Source of the DNA: Sulfodiicoccus acidiphilus
GTDB taxonomy: Archaea; Thermoproteota; Thermoprotei_A; Sulfolobales; Sulfolobaceae
Assembly (NCBI RefSeq): GCF_003967175.1
Contig: NZ_AP018553.1
Coordinates: 1,426,001-1,490,000 of the forward strand
DNA length: 64,000 nt
Reading direction: 5' to 3'
The notes under the pieces are model-generated. The model was not told the DNA's origin. It ran no database searches and saw only the letters and a list, made by a program, of their open reading frames with translations. Positions 39,076 through 47,432 of the stretch are shown piece after piece (the first letter of the stretch is position 1; the number at the start of each line of letters is the position of its first letter). Position numbers and translations under genes: made by a program.

Positions 39076-39096
39076 TACTGAAGTGTAAACGTCATT

Positions 39097-40628
39097 ATGG
39101 AAGTCACCAAGCCCGTTGCGCTCAGCCTGAGCAAGGCCGAGTTCAAGGATATATACAGGATGGACGGGGTCCCAGAATTCAAGACCTACTTGGCCGGGGA
39201 GTGGTACTCCGGTACGGAGCTCATGGACGTCAGGAGCCCAATAGACTCTTCTATCTTCGCCAAGGTACCACGTGTCAACGGAGAGGTCGCCTCCAAGGTC
39301 CTTTCTTTGGCTTACTCAAAGGGAAGGAGGGAGATGAGGGACACACCTGGAGAGAAGAGGTTGGCCATATACCACAAGGTGGCGGACCTGTTGGAGGAGC
39401 TCAAGGACGACTTCGTGGATGTCCTGATCGTGAACAACGGAAAGACGAGGCAGGCCGCCCTAGGAGAGGTGGGAGCCTCGGTGGAAAGGTTGAGGAGGGC
39501 CGACCTAGACGTGAGGAAGCTCTACGGTGACTACGTCCCAGGAGACTGGAGCTCGGAGAGCCTACAGACCGAGGCCATAGTGAGGAGGGAGCCCTTGGGC
39601 CTAGTGCTCGCCATAACCCCCTTCAATTACCCCCTGTTCGATGTAGTCAACAAGTTCGTCTACACCACCGTGGCTGGGAACGCCATGTTACTTAAGCCCT
39701 CCACTTTGACTCCCCTGACCGCGATCATGTTCGCTCGGTTGCTCGAGTTGGCTGGGTTCCCGAGGACGGCCTTCGCAGTCCTAACCTCCCGTGGGTCCGA
39801 CGTCTCAGGAGTGGTTAGGGATCCCAGAGTCGAGGGTATAACCCTCACCGGAAGTACCGAGACTGGAGAGGCAATAATGAGGGAGGGCGGGATAAAGCAA
39901 TATGTCATGGAGCTGGGAGGTGGCGACCCAGCAATAGTCCTTGCTGACGCTGACGTGAACTGGGCGGCCCAGAGGATAGTGGCCGGAATAACCAGCTACT
40001 CTGGCCAGAGGTGCGATTCCGTGAAGCTAGTGTTGGCGGAGCCCCAAGTTTACGACCAACTGAAGGCCAAGTTGTTGGAGGAGCTCTCAAAGGTGAGAGT
40101 CGGTGACCCTAGAGATCCAGATGTAACTATGGGGCCTGTGATCGAGGAGTCTACAGTCGACGAGTTGGAACAGGGAGTTAAGGACGCCGTCTCAAAGGGT
40201 GCGAAAGTCATCTTCGGGGTAGGAGACTTGGGCGTCACTACGTCGAACCTACCCTAATTGAAGTGGAAAGGGAGAGGATAGGCGACCTCTACCTGTACAA
40301 CAAGGAGGTCTTCCTCTCGGTTGCCCTCCTCACTAAGGTGAGGGACGAAGTGGATGCCGTCGCGGTCTCGAACGGGAGAAGGTACGGCCTGGACGCAGCG
40401 GTCTTCGGGAACGACATGACGCGGGTGAGGAGGGTGATAAGGCAGTTGGAGGTGGGCGCCGTCTACGTCAACGACTACCCTAGGCACGGCATAGGGTACT
40501 TCCCCTTCGGAGGGAGGAAGGGATCTGGGGTTGCCCGGGAGGGAATAGGCTATACCATAGAGTACGTCACAGCCTATAAGACGGTCATGTACAACTACAG
40601 GGGAAAGGGTGTGTGGGAGTACCTCTAA
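39097..40628 (+). CDS. gapN: Non-phosphorylating glyceraldehyde-3-phosphate dehydrogenase, one frameshift
   Basis: Aldehyde dehydrogenase oxidising GAP directly to 3-phosphoglycerate, the lower glycolytic step in Sulfolobales. Active-site residues: general base E272 in MELGGGDP and nucleophile C306 in SGQRCDSVK, a sequence typical of archaeal GAPN. The frame breaks at the GGG 40230-40232; a fourth G continues as [15 protein letters not shown] into 40263-40628, restoring a ~510-residue enzyme. It completes the kdgA-kdgK-gapN set. Confidence 0.9.
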
Positions 40629-40857
40629 GAGGATGAGTCATTTTTAGAGAATCCTTTTCTATAGAAGCTAGACGTTTCTAGCGTCTCGATCCCTCGACTA
40701 AACGTCTTGGACGCTAAAGACGAACTAAAGCCTCTAGGCGACGCTCTCCTGTATACCGCCCAAGACGAAGGTAGGCCCACGACACTTTTTGCTCTGCCAA
40801 ATCCCTATTAAACCTGCGCATTAACGACGCCCTTCGCCGTATTGACAACACAGTTAT

Positions 40858-41340
40858 TTGTCGGTAAGGCCACCCGGCCTCGTGGCACTCAAGGTCGGAA
40901 CTAGGGCTCCTGACTTCGAGGGGGTAACCGACTCGGGCGAGAAGTTCAGGCTCTCAGACCTCATAGGAAAGAAGCACATAGTGCTATACTTCTACCCTAA
41001 GGACGACACTCCTGGATGTACGGCGGAGGCGTGCAGCTTCAGGGACAACTGGGAGGAGGTGAAGAAGTACGATGCCGTCGTAATAGGAGTTAGCTCCGAC
41101 TCAGTCGAGTCCCACAGGCAGTTCAAGTCCAAGTACTCCCTTCCATTCACGCTGATTAGCGACACGACCAAGGAGATAAGGAAGCTCTACGACGTGAAGG
41201 GAACATTGATGCCTCCTCGGGTGACATTCGTCATAGATAAGGACGGCATCATAAGGCACGTTTACGACTCTCAGCTCAATGCAACGGCCCACGTTAGGGA
41301 AGCGGTCAACGCCCTAAAGAAGATCGCCCCTCCAGCTTGA
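40858..41340 (+). CDS. bcp: Peroxiredoxin, Bcp/PrxQ type
   Basis: Thiol peroxidase detoxifying H2O2 and organic peroxides. The peroxidatic Cys is in [11 protein letters not shown]; the second Cys five residues on is the usual PrxQ resolving Cys. FYPKDDTPG and a later [10 protein letters not shown] fit the family. The first TTG (40858) adds eight residues; GTG at 40882 starts right at [12 protein letters not shown] and may be the true start. It overlaps the convergent cbiZ gene by 27 nt. The upstream gap (40629-40857) holds nothing recognisable. Confidence 0.9.
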   Translation: MSVRPPGLVALKVGTRAPDFEGVTDSGEKFRLSDLIGKKHIVLYFYPKDDTPGCTAEACSFRDNWEEVKKYDAVVIGVSSDSVESHRQFKSKYSLPFTLISDTTKEIRKLYDVKGTLMPPRVTFVIDKDGIIRHVYDSQLNATAHVREAVNALKKIAPPA

Positions 41341-41946
41341 CCACCTTCCGGCCGCCGTCCTTACCGCTTTAATTACGTCGGTGTAAACGGCGTCTCCTAT
41401 CCCGGTGCCCAACCCCACGAACCTCAAGGGATCCCCTCCGGTGAAGGCGACACCGATCGCATCCGACACAGTCCCAGGACATGGGAGATCCCCGCACCGA
41501 AGTCCCAAGGAGAAGGCGGCCGCCGACTTAGCTTCGGTGACGAGTCTGAAGAGGTCGGCCATTGCGTTGCCCACAGGTGAGGCCTCGACTGCCACGAACA
41601 CGTTTATAGTGCCCACTTCTCGAGGACAGGAGGGGTTGGTGAGTCCAGCCGTCGACACAACTAGGTGGTCCTTCCCTTCTATTACTTCCCTTGTCGCCAC
41701 GTCAACCTTAGTGAGAAACGCGATTAGTCGACCCCCGACTCCGAGTGCCCTGAGCCTCCCCTCTAAGTACCCATCCACCTCGCTGAGCTGGAAGCTGTCC
41801 CCTACTGTCATGAAGATGGCACCGTCACACCTTCCGCCTCCAAAGACGGTCGATGCGAGGGACTCACCAACCACTTCATACAGCACTGCGTCCCTCCACC
41901 ACCTCTCCTTCCACTTCACAGAGATCAGCTCCATCGATCTGGACAT
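41314..41946 (-). CDS. cbiZ: Adenosylcobinamide amidohydrolase
   Basis: CbiZ removes the aminopropanol side chain of salvaged cobinamide to give cobyric acid, the archaeal route for B12 salvage. The family pattern is clear: [39 protein letters not shown], and [10 protein letters not shown]. At 210 residues it is of normal size. A corrinoid-binding-protein homologue is encoded 3.3 kb downstream, but no other cobalamin gene is close. Confidence 0.85.
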   Translation of the reverse strand: MSRSMELISVKWKERWWRDAVLYEVVGESLASTVFGGGRCDGAIFMTVGDSFQLSEVDGYLEGRLRALGVGGRLIAFLTKVDVATREVIEGKDHLVVSTAGLTNPSCPREVGTINVFVAVEASPVGNAMADLFRLVTEAKSAAAFSLGLRCGDLPCPGTVSDAIGVAFTGGDPLRFVGLGTGIGDAVYTDVIKAVRTAAGRWSSWRGDLL

Positions 41947-42069
41947 GGACTATAAGGAGCTGTCGTAAAGTTCTCGATCAACAAGCATGGTAAGTCGATC
42001 CAGTTTGGGGGTGATTTTAGGAACAAGGGAGAGGTTAAGGCTATATACGAGAGACTGGAGGTTCAGGAT

Positions 42070-42585
42070 ATGAAGGTACTCTTCGTAGTGGGGGAGGAAT
42101 TCGAGGACGTGGAACTGCTCTATCCTTTCTACAGGGTGATAGAGGAGGGTCATCACCCAGTAATAGCATGGAAGGAGGCCAAGGCCAAAGTGACGGGAAA
42201 ACACGGATACACAGTGGAGTCTGACATCTCCTTTAAGGAAGTGAAGGTTGAGGACTACGGGGCTTTGGTGATACCAGGAGGGAGGGGACCGGAGAGAATA
42301 AGGAGTATTCCAGAGGTCAAGGAAATAACTAGGAAGTTCTTCGAGTCAAAGAGGCCAGTGGCAGCAATTTGTCACGGTCCACAGGTTCTCATATCTGCCG
42401 GACTTGTGCGCTCTAGGAAGCTCACCTCAGCCTACGGGATAAGGGACGACGTCGTAGCAGCTGGAGGGGAATACGTAGATCAGCCTGTCGTAGTTGACGG
42501 GAACCTCATCTCCTCTAGGCAGCCCGGCGATCTCCCGTTCTTCACCTCTACCCTAATTAAGGCGTTGAGGGAATTCAAGAACTGA
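42070..42585 (+). CDS. DJ-1/PfpI family protein
   Basis: Protein of 171 residues with the DJ-1/PfpI fold: GEEFEDVELLYPF near the N-terminus contains the conserved Glu, and the nucleophile elbow AICHGPQ carries the reactive Cys near residue 103 followed by His. Homologues act as intracellular proteases, deglycases or glyoxalases; the activity here is undetermined. TATA-like GGCTATATACG about 30 nt upstream fits the ATG. Confidence 0.88.
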   Translation: MKVLFVVGEEFEDVELLYPFYRVIEEGHHPVIAWKEAKAKVTGKHGYTVESDISFKEVKVEDYGALVIPGGRGPERIRSIPEVKEITRKFFESKRPVAAICHGPQVLISAGLVRSRKLTSAYGIRDDVVAAGGEYVDQPVVVDGNLISSRQPGDLPFFTSTLIKALREFKN

Positions 42586-42669
42586 GGACGATAGTTCCTC
42601 TAACATCGGCGTTATTTTCAACGGCGTTATGAATCGTCCTTACACCACAAGACATTGAAAGCTCCGTCG

Positions 42670-42718
42670 TTTAACTTGTTGGGAGTCCCCATCTCAGGGA
42701 CAGACCCCTTATAGAAAC
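42670..42718 (+). repeat. Left-end fragment of an IS605-like element
   Basis: Begins TTTAAC, continues with GGGAGTCCCCATCTCAGGGA and ends CCCCTTATAGAAAC, like the first 50 nt of the full elements. It lies directly before full copy C, giving a tandem of two left ends and suggesting insertion into, or recombination with, an older copy. Confidence 0.55.
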
Positions 42719-42730
42719 TAAATAAACGTT

Positions 42731-43033
42731 TTTAACTTAACGGAGGTTGAGGGGACGGAAGTCCCCTTCCGTGGGGACGGACAGCCCCCTTATGTAAACC
42801 TCTTTACGGTTGTCAAAATACTATTTCTACGACCTCTACTGTGAGAGCTGGGTCGCACCCTCTGGACTGGGGGAACTCACGCCCGTGGAGAGGAAACCCT
42901 CCGCGATCCCCCTTCCGTACTGTTCACAGAAAGGTTCCACTGAACCTCCGCTACGTAAGGAGATCGAGGTCCCTCCGGGAAGCAGGAAATCCCCACCGCG
43001 AGATGCCCCGTCCGTGAGGGCGGGGTAGTTCAC
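42731..43033 (+). repeat. IS605-like non-autonomous element, copy C
   Basis: Follows TTTAAC. Left-end hairpin GGGGACGGAAGTCCCC, TATGTAAACCT landmark, then a frame that reads through GELTPVERKPS... and closes as DAPSVRAG-stop. This is the best preserved of the tnpB-tail frames. The right end GCCCCGTCCGTGAGGGCGGG is a near-perfect hairpin, ending GTAGTTCAC. The 20 nt that follow (ATCATCTCTC...) would be the guide if the right end is an omega-RNA. Confidence 0.8.
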
Positions 43034-43464
43034 ATCATCTCTCATCGACTCCGGTGAGGTTTCGAAACCCTTGAGGAGGTACGGAGAGCACACAACTCCG
43101 AGAGAGTCTTCTCAACAAGGGGGGAACCTGAACAAGAGCTAAGTGTCTACTCCCATCCAAACCTTCCTCGACGCGTTTAGGACCACCACAAATTAAGTGA
43201 AGGATTTTTGAGTGAGTGGTCCATAAAATTTCGCGCTCCTGGAGGCGAGTGGGATAAGCACGGCCTCGGCCATAGCGAAATCTAGGGAAGGGGCCGAATA
43301 TGGTGGTGGAGGTGGACTCGAAAGGGGTAAAGACGTCGTGAAAGTTGCGAACCACCCTTCACGGTGGCTTCACGCTTCATCACGACTTGCCCAAAGGCGG
43401 AGAGCGGATCTCCACGGGAATCGAGGGACATCCCAACCTCATCTCACCTTTCCTGCACCATCTG
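43034..43464. other. Non-coding or decayed region
   Basis: No gene seen. Short open stretches on both strands have unconvincing composition. The AT-rich stretch near 43190-43230 could hold promoter-like sequence. The acyl-CoA synthetase gene ends at the right border. Confidence 0.3.
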
Positions 43465-45168
43465 TCAAACGAAGTACTCGCGTTCACCCCTTTCTCCCCT
43501 CCTTCTACGCTCCTCCTCGAGTTTTCTCAATTCGTTCCTCCTGATTTTCCCGCTAGTGGTCTTGGGCAACTCGTCCACGAACTCCACTATCCTCGGTACC
43601 TTGTAGGCCATGAGGACCTCCCTACAGTGAGACGCTATTTCCCTCGCAAGTTCCTCCGACGCACGGTACCCCGGTTTCAATACGACGAAGGCCTTCACTA
43701 ACTGCCACCTTTGGGGATCTGGGCTTCCCACTACCGCCACCTCTGCCACCGCGGGGTGTTCTATCACTGCGCTCTCCACCTCGAAGGGGCCCACCCTGTA
43801 ATCTGACGTCTTTATGACATCGTCAGACCTTCCAACGAAGAACCACCTTTCCCTTTCATCGAAGTAGGCCCTGTCTCCGGTGTAGTAATATCCTCCTCGG
43901 AACGCGTCCCTGTTCTTGGAGTCATCTGAGTATCCCAAGAACAGCCCCACCGGCCTCCAAGTGCTCAACTTGACTGCTACATGTCCCACGGTCCCAGGAG
44001 ACCTGATCTCCCGCCCTTCGTCGTCGAGTAGGACCACGTCGTACATGGGAGATGGGCGTCCCATCGAGCCCGGCGTAACCTCCTCCCAAGGAAGGTTACC
44101 TATCATTGCTGTGGTTTCTGTCTGGCCGTAGAAGTCCCTTATCGTGACCTCGAACCTGTCCCTCCACACCTTTATCACCTCGGGGTTCAGTGGTTCCCCC
44201 GCCGAGACCGCCTCCCTCAACTTATCGAACTTGAGGTTGGAGAGGTCTTGAACCACGAACTGTCTCCAGGCTGTCGGAGGTGCGCAGAAAGTCGTGACGC
44301 CTAGGGACTCTGCGGCGTTCAGGTACTTGGACGCGTCCAACTTACCAGAGTAGTTAATGGCTAACACCGTGGCTCCCAGGTTGAAGGGTGAGAAGAAGGA
44401 ACTCCAGGCGAACTTGGCCCATCCTGGGGCACTGAGGTTCAGGTGGAGGTCTCCAGGTTTAAGGCCTATGAATGCAGCTGTGGACAGGCTTCCCACTGGG
44501 TAACTAGAGGCGGTGTGTATGACCCTCTTCGGGAGGCCTGTCGTTCCAGAGGTGAAGTAGTTGAGGGACTGCTGATGCGGGGACGTGTCCTCGGGTCTGA
44601 CCGTCTCCTTCGGTAGGAAGTCCGTCGACGTCCAGCCCTCCCTCCTCCCGATCACCAGCTTGACCGGCTTCATCGAGCCCATAGCCTCCTCGACTCTAGC
44701 AGCACTGTCTTGGTCCGCGATCACGGCAGCTGGACGGAGGTCGGAGAACCTGTAGGAGAGCTCCCTCGTTGTCAGGTTGACGGCCGTGGGCACTCCCACC
44801 ATACCTCCCTTCACTATGGCCAGCATAGATGCCCATTGTTCTGGAACCAGTGGAGTCATCAGGTACACCGAGTCCCCTGCCTTCACTCCCTCCTTTCTTA
44901 GGAACGATAGCACCGAGTCCGCTAAGGTCGATAGCTGAGAATACGTAAGTTTACCTTCCTCTCCGCTATCTAGGTTGGTCCAGATCAGGGCCGGTGTACT
45001 TCCTCTCTCCCTCACGTGAATACCCTCGAACACTTCCGCAGCCCAGTTGAACCTACTCTGCTTGATCCTGTTCAACGACGTGAGGAGACCTGGGAGCCTT
45101 GATGCCTTCACCTCGTCTCTGGACTTCGACAGGTCCGCGAACTGCCTCACTGCTGAGGCGTAGTCCAT
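43465..45168 (-). CDS. AMP-forming acyl-CoA synthetase
   Basis: ANL-superfamily ligase of 567 residues activating a carboxylic acid via an acyl-adenylate. Motifs: P-loop YFTSGTTGLPKRV near residue 210, FYGQTET near 345, YYTGDRAYFDE near 430, and the catalytic Lys in TTSGKIRR near the C-terminus. In Metallosphaera, related enzymes act as 4-hydroxybutyryl- or 3-hydroxypropionyl-CoA synthetase in autotrophic CO2 fixation; substrate cannot be told here. An Arg/Glu-rich tail (RRRGERGER) follows. ATG start; no close neighbour on the same strand. Confidence 0.88.
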   Translation of the reverse strand: MDYASAVRQFADLSKSRDEVKASRLPGLLTSLNRIKQSRFNWAAEVFEGIHVRERGSTPALIWTNLDSGEEGKLTYSQLSTLADSVLSFLRKEGVKAGDSVYLMTPLVPEQWASMLAIVKGGMVGVPTAVNLTTRELSYRFSDLRPAAVIADQDSAARVEEAMGSMKPVKLVIGRREGWTSTDFLPKETVRPEDTSPHQQSLNYFTSGTTGLPKRVIHTASSYPVGSLSTAAFIGLKPGDLHLNLSAPGWAKFAWSSFFSPFNLGATVLAINYSGKLDASKYLNAAESLGVTTFCAPPTAWRQFVVQDLSNLKFDKLREAVSAGEPLNPEVIKVWRDRFEVTIRDFYGQTETTAMIGNLPWEEVTPGSMGRPSPMYDVVLLDDEGREIRSPGTVGHVAVKLSTWRPVGLFLGYSDDSKNRDAFRGGYYYTGDRAYFDERERWFFVGRSDDVIKTSDYRVGPFEVESAVIEHPAVAEVAVVGSPDPQRWQLVKAFVVLKPGYRASEELAREIASHCREVLMAYKVPRIVEFVDELPKTTSGKIRRNELRKLEEERRRRGERGEREYFV

Positions 45169-45283
45169 GTGTCACCTTGAGGTTCCAGATATTTTACTTT
45201 TCGGGGAAAAAGAACTCCTTGTGTTTCTCGATATCAAAGGTTCCAAGGGGACAACCTTCTAAGTTCCCCCTCCAATTAGAGGT

Positions 45284-46147
45284 GTGAAAGTCTACAGTCC
45301 GGAAGTTGGATTCGTGGACGTGCCGGAGGAGCCCTCTAGGATAATAAGCCTCTCCCCGGCAGTGACTGAGACCCTCTTCATGTTGGGGATGGGAGATAGG
45401 GTGGTAGGGGTAGACTCTTGGTCCTACAGGCCTCGAGAGGCGCTGAAAGTGAGGAGGGTTGGCTCTTACGCTACCCTCAACACGAACGTAGTCAGAGAAC
45501 TGTCGCCTGACCTAGTCCTCACTACCACAGGAGTGCAGCGTCCGCTCATCGACCAGCTTAAGGCCGCAAAGGTTCCCGTTTTTCCCGTGCCCATCCCCTC
45601 TACGGTCTTCGAACTGATATCTGGGGTCGCGTTGGTGGGCGGGTTAGTGGGGAAGTACGAAGAGGGAGCCAAGTTGGCGGAGGGACTTCACAGTAGGTTG
45701 GTGGAACTCTCCCGACTGAGGTTCTCGACCCCGGTGCGGGCCTACATAGAGATAGATCTGGGAGGGCCCACAGTACCGGCGTTCTTCTCCCACATTACCA
45801 GTGCCCTCCACCTCCTTAATGTGCACAACGTTTACGGCAACGTAAAGCAGGCCTACCTTTACGGGGTCAAAGTTGCCGACTTTCCGCTATTCGACGTCAG
45901 TGACGTCTTCAGGACGGATCCAGATGTTGTAATTTACGAGTTCAAAAGGAAGCAGCCGTCTGGGGAGGAGGTCAAGGAGCTAGTGCGAAGCAGAGGGTGG
46001 GACAAGTTGAGGGCAGTGAGAGAGGGAAGACTAGTGGTCCTCCCGGCCGACACATTGGCCCACCACGGCCCCTCCTTCCTAGATAACCTCAGAGAGTGCC
46101 TCGTGAAGGTCATGGACTCCCTTGGTTCACCTTCTCCATCTCCTTGA
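45284..46147 (+). CDS. BtuF/FhuD-like corrinoid or siderophore-binding protein, no signal peptide
   Basis: Protein of 287 residues with the two-lobe fold of cluster A-II binding proteins: SPAVTETLFMLGMGDRVVG at the N-terminus, LSPDLVLTTTG near 65, and C-terminal RGWDKLRAVREGRLVVLP. Unlike ABC-transporter binding proteins it starts directly with MKVYSPEVG and has neither signal peptide nor lipobox, so it should be cytosolic. With CbiZ nearby it may handle corrinoids, but this is inferred. GTG start. Confidence 0.75.
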   Translation: MKVYSPEVGFVDVPEEPSRIISLSPAVTETLFMLGMGDRVVGVDSWSYRPREALKVRRVGSYATLNTNVVRELSPDLVLTTTGVQRPLIDQLKAAKVPVFPVPIPSTVFELISGVALVGGLVGKYEEGAKLAEGLHSRLVELSRLRFSTPVRAYIEIDLGGPTVPAFFSHITSALHLLNVHNVYGNVKQAYLYGVKVADFPLFDVSDVFRTDPDVVIYEFKRKQPSGEEVKELVRSRGWDKLRAVREGRLVVLPADTLAHHGPSFLDNLRECLVKVMDSLGSPSPSP

Positions 46148-46547
46148 TCAGGTTGACGTTGGACGTCACGACTCCTTTAACGCCGATTTCCTTCATCCTC
46201 TCAGCTATTACGGGATCGTTCACGTTGTACGCCAGCACCCTGTCCACTCCCAGTTGTCTCACTGAACGTGGGTTGACGAGGCCGTAAGGAACTACGAGCA
46301 AGTCCACCTCGACTTTTGGCTTCACGGGAGATTGGACCAGAAGGGCCACTTTCAGTCCCTTCCTCTTCGCTTCCTTGGCCAGGGACTCGTCTTCAGTGAG
46401 GAGGAAATCGCTTCCCACTTTTTCTAGGTCGTTCGTCTTAAGAAGTGTTACTTTCCCTCTAGGACCCGTCGACACTACCCCGTGGAAACCCGCCTTGGAG
46501 GCTGCGTTGGCCCCCTCCTCGTCTCCAACTTCCAGATAGAACTCCAT
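46110..46547 (-). CDS. Small TIM-barrel-like protein, unknown
   Basis: Protein of 145 residues. The alternating strand/helix pattern and the end (VLAYNVNDPVIAERMKEIGV then GVVTSNVN) resemble the last strands of glycerophosphodiester phosphodiesterase or RNase P Rpp30-type barrels. The catalytic residues of GDPD are not visible and the protein is too short for a full barrel. Function not assigned. It overlaps the convergent BtuF-like gene. Confidence 0.55.
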   Translation of the reverse strand: MEFYLEVGDEEGANAASKAGFHGVVSTGPRGKVTLLKTNDLEKVGSDFLLTEDESLAKEAKRKGLKVALLVQSPVKPKVEVDLLVVPYGLVNPRSVRQLGVDRVLAYNVNDPVIAERMKEIGVKGVVTSNVNLIKEMEKVNQGSP

Positions 46548-46640
46548 GGGGTAAATGGGGAATCTGCAGTTAAATTACCTTCTCCAACTCACTGAGAACT
46601 CTATCACCTACAAAAACTAGGGGTCCGTTCCACAGGAATC

Positions 46641-46938
46641 TTTAACTTTTCGGGGTTAAGGGAGGCGGAAAGTCCCCTGCCATGTGGGTGGATAGCCCCC
46701 TTATATAAAGGTTTTTATAATAATGAAAAAATTTCCTAGACCTCTGCTGAAAGAGCTTGGTCGCACCCTCTGGACTGGGGGAACTCGCGCCTGTCGATAG
46801 GAAACCCTCCGTGACCTCCCTCCCGTACTGTTCACAGGACGGTTCCACTGAACCTCCGCTACGGAAGGGGATCGAGGTTCCTCCGAGGAGCGGGACTCAC
46901 CGCGAGGACGCCCCGTCCGTGAGGGCGTGGTAGCTCAC
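46641..46938 (+). repeat. IS605-like non-autonomous element, copy D
   Basis: Follows TTTAAC. Left-end hairpin slightly changed (GGGAGGCGGAAAGTCCCC), TATATAAAGG landmark, then the same tnpB-tail frame (LGELAPVDRKPS...) with closing APSVRAW-stop, and a right end GCCCCGTCCGTGAGGGCGTGG ending AGCTCAC. The deletion junction region has drifted compared with B and E. Downstream 20 nt: GAGTGGGACAGACGG... Confidence 0.8.
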
Positions 46939-47432
46939 GAGTGGGACAGACGGTTTCGCCGCTTCTCTCCCCACGATACCGTAAATGTCCCGATCGAGGA
47001 AGTGTCGAGTGCATTGAGGGACCTGCTCAACCTCCCCATCTTCTCCGTAACGTGCAGGGAGTTCACTTGGGACTAACGGAAGACGAAAGGAAAATGGAAA
47101 AAGTACTCAGTGAGGCTGTCCGGGGCTGGAGACGAGTTCTCGGAGGAGTTAGAGAGGTTAGAGTACAGTGGAGGTTCACAAACCGTTCAAAGGTTCCAAG
47201 GACCTGTGAAGCCTCTCAACGAAGTTCACCTTAGAGGACTTGGGAGGGAACCTTAGTGAGGATGGAGGTGGAACACCGGGTTGAAGGCCTGAGCAAGTCC
47301 GATAGGGCCGTCCTTGAGGAGTTGAACTTTAGGAAATTCAAGGCCTCCCTGGAGAACCTGAAGAGGTTCGTGGATTAGACGTACTGCACGCGGACTCACC
47401 ATTTTTAAGCGAGTTTCACCATTCAGTGAACC
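46939..47432. other. Probable remnant region upstream of the Mo-hydroxylase gene
   Basis: No complete gene. Short open stretches with coding-like codon use occur: a frame with SVRLSGAGDEFSEELERLEY at about 47107-47166, and a 38-residue frame at 47262-47378 (MEVEHRVEGLSKSDRAVLEE...). They read like fragments of one charged helical protein broken by stops and may be a pseudogene or a small coiled-coil gene. TTTTTAAG at 47401 may be the TATA box of the next gene. Confidence 0.35.

Noticed and set aside
42810-43028. 72-codon frame in element copy C as an independent protein gene
   Set aside because: The same frame appears in other copies with drifting starts and ends and matches a TnpB C-terminal tail. 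It is best treated as part of the repeat.
43338-43701. Open frames on the plus strand at the 3' end of the acyl-CoA synthetase gene
   Set aside because: Antisense to the conserved catalytic-Lys region of the synthetase; composition is an artefact of its Arg/Glu-rich tail.
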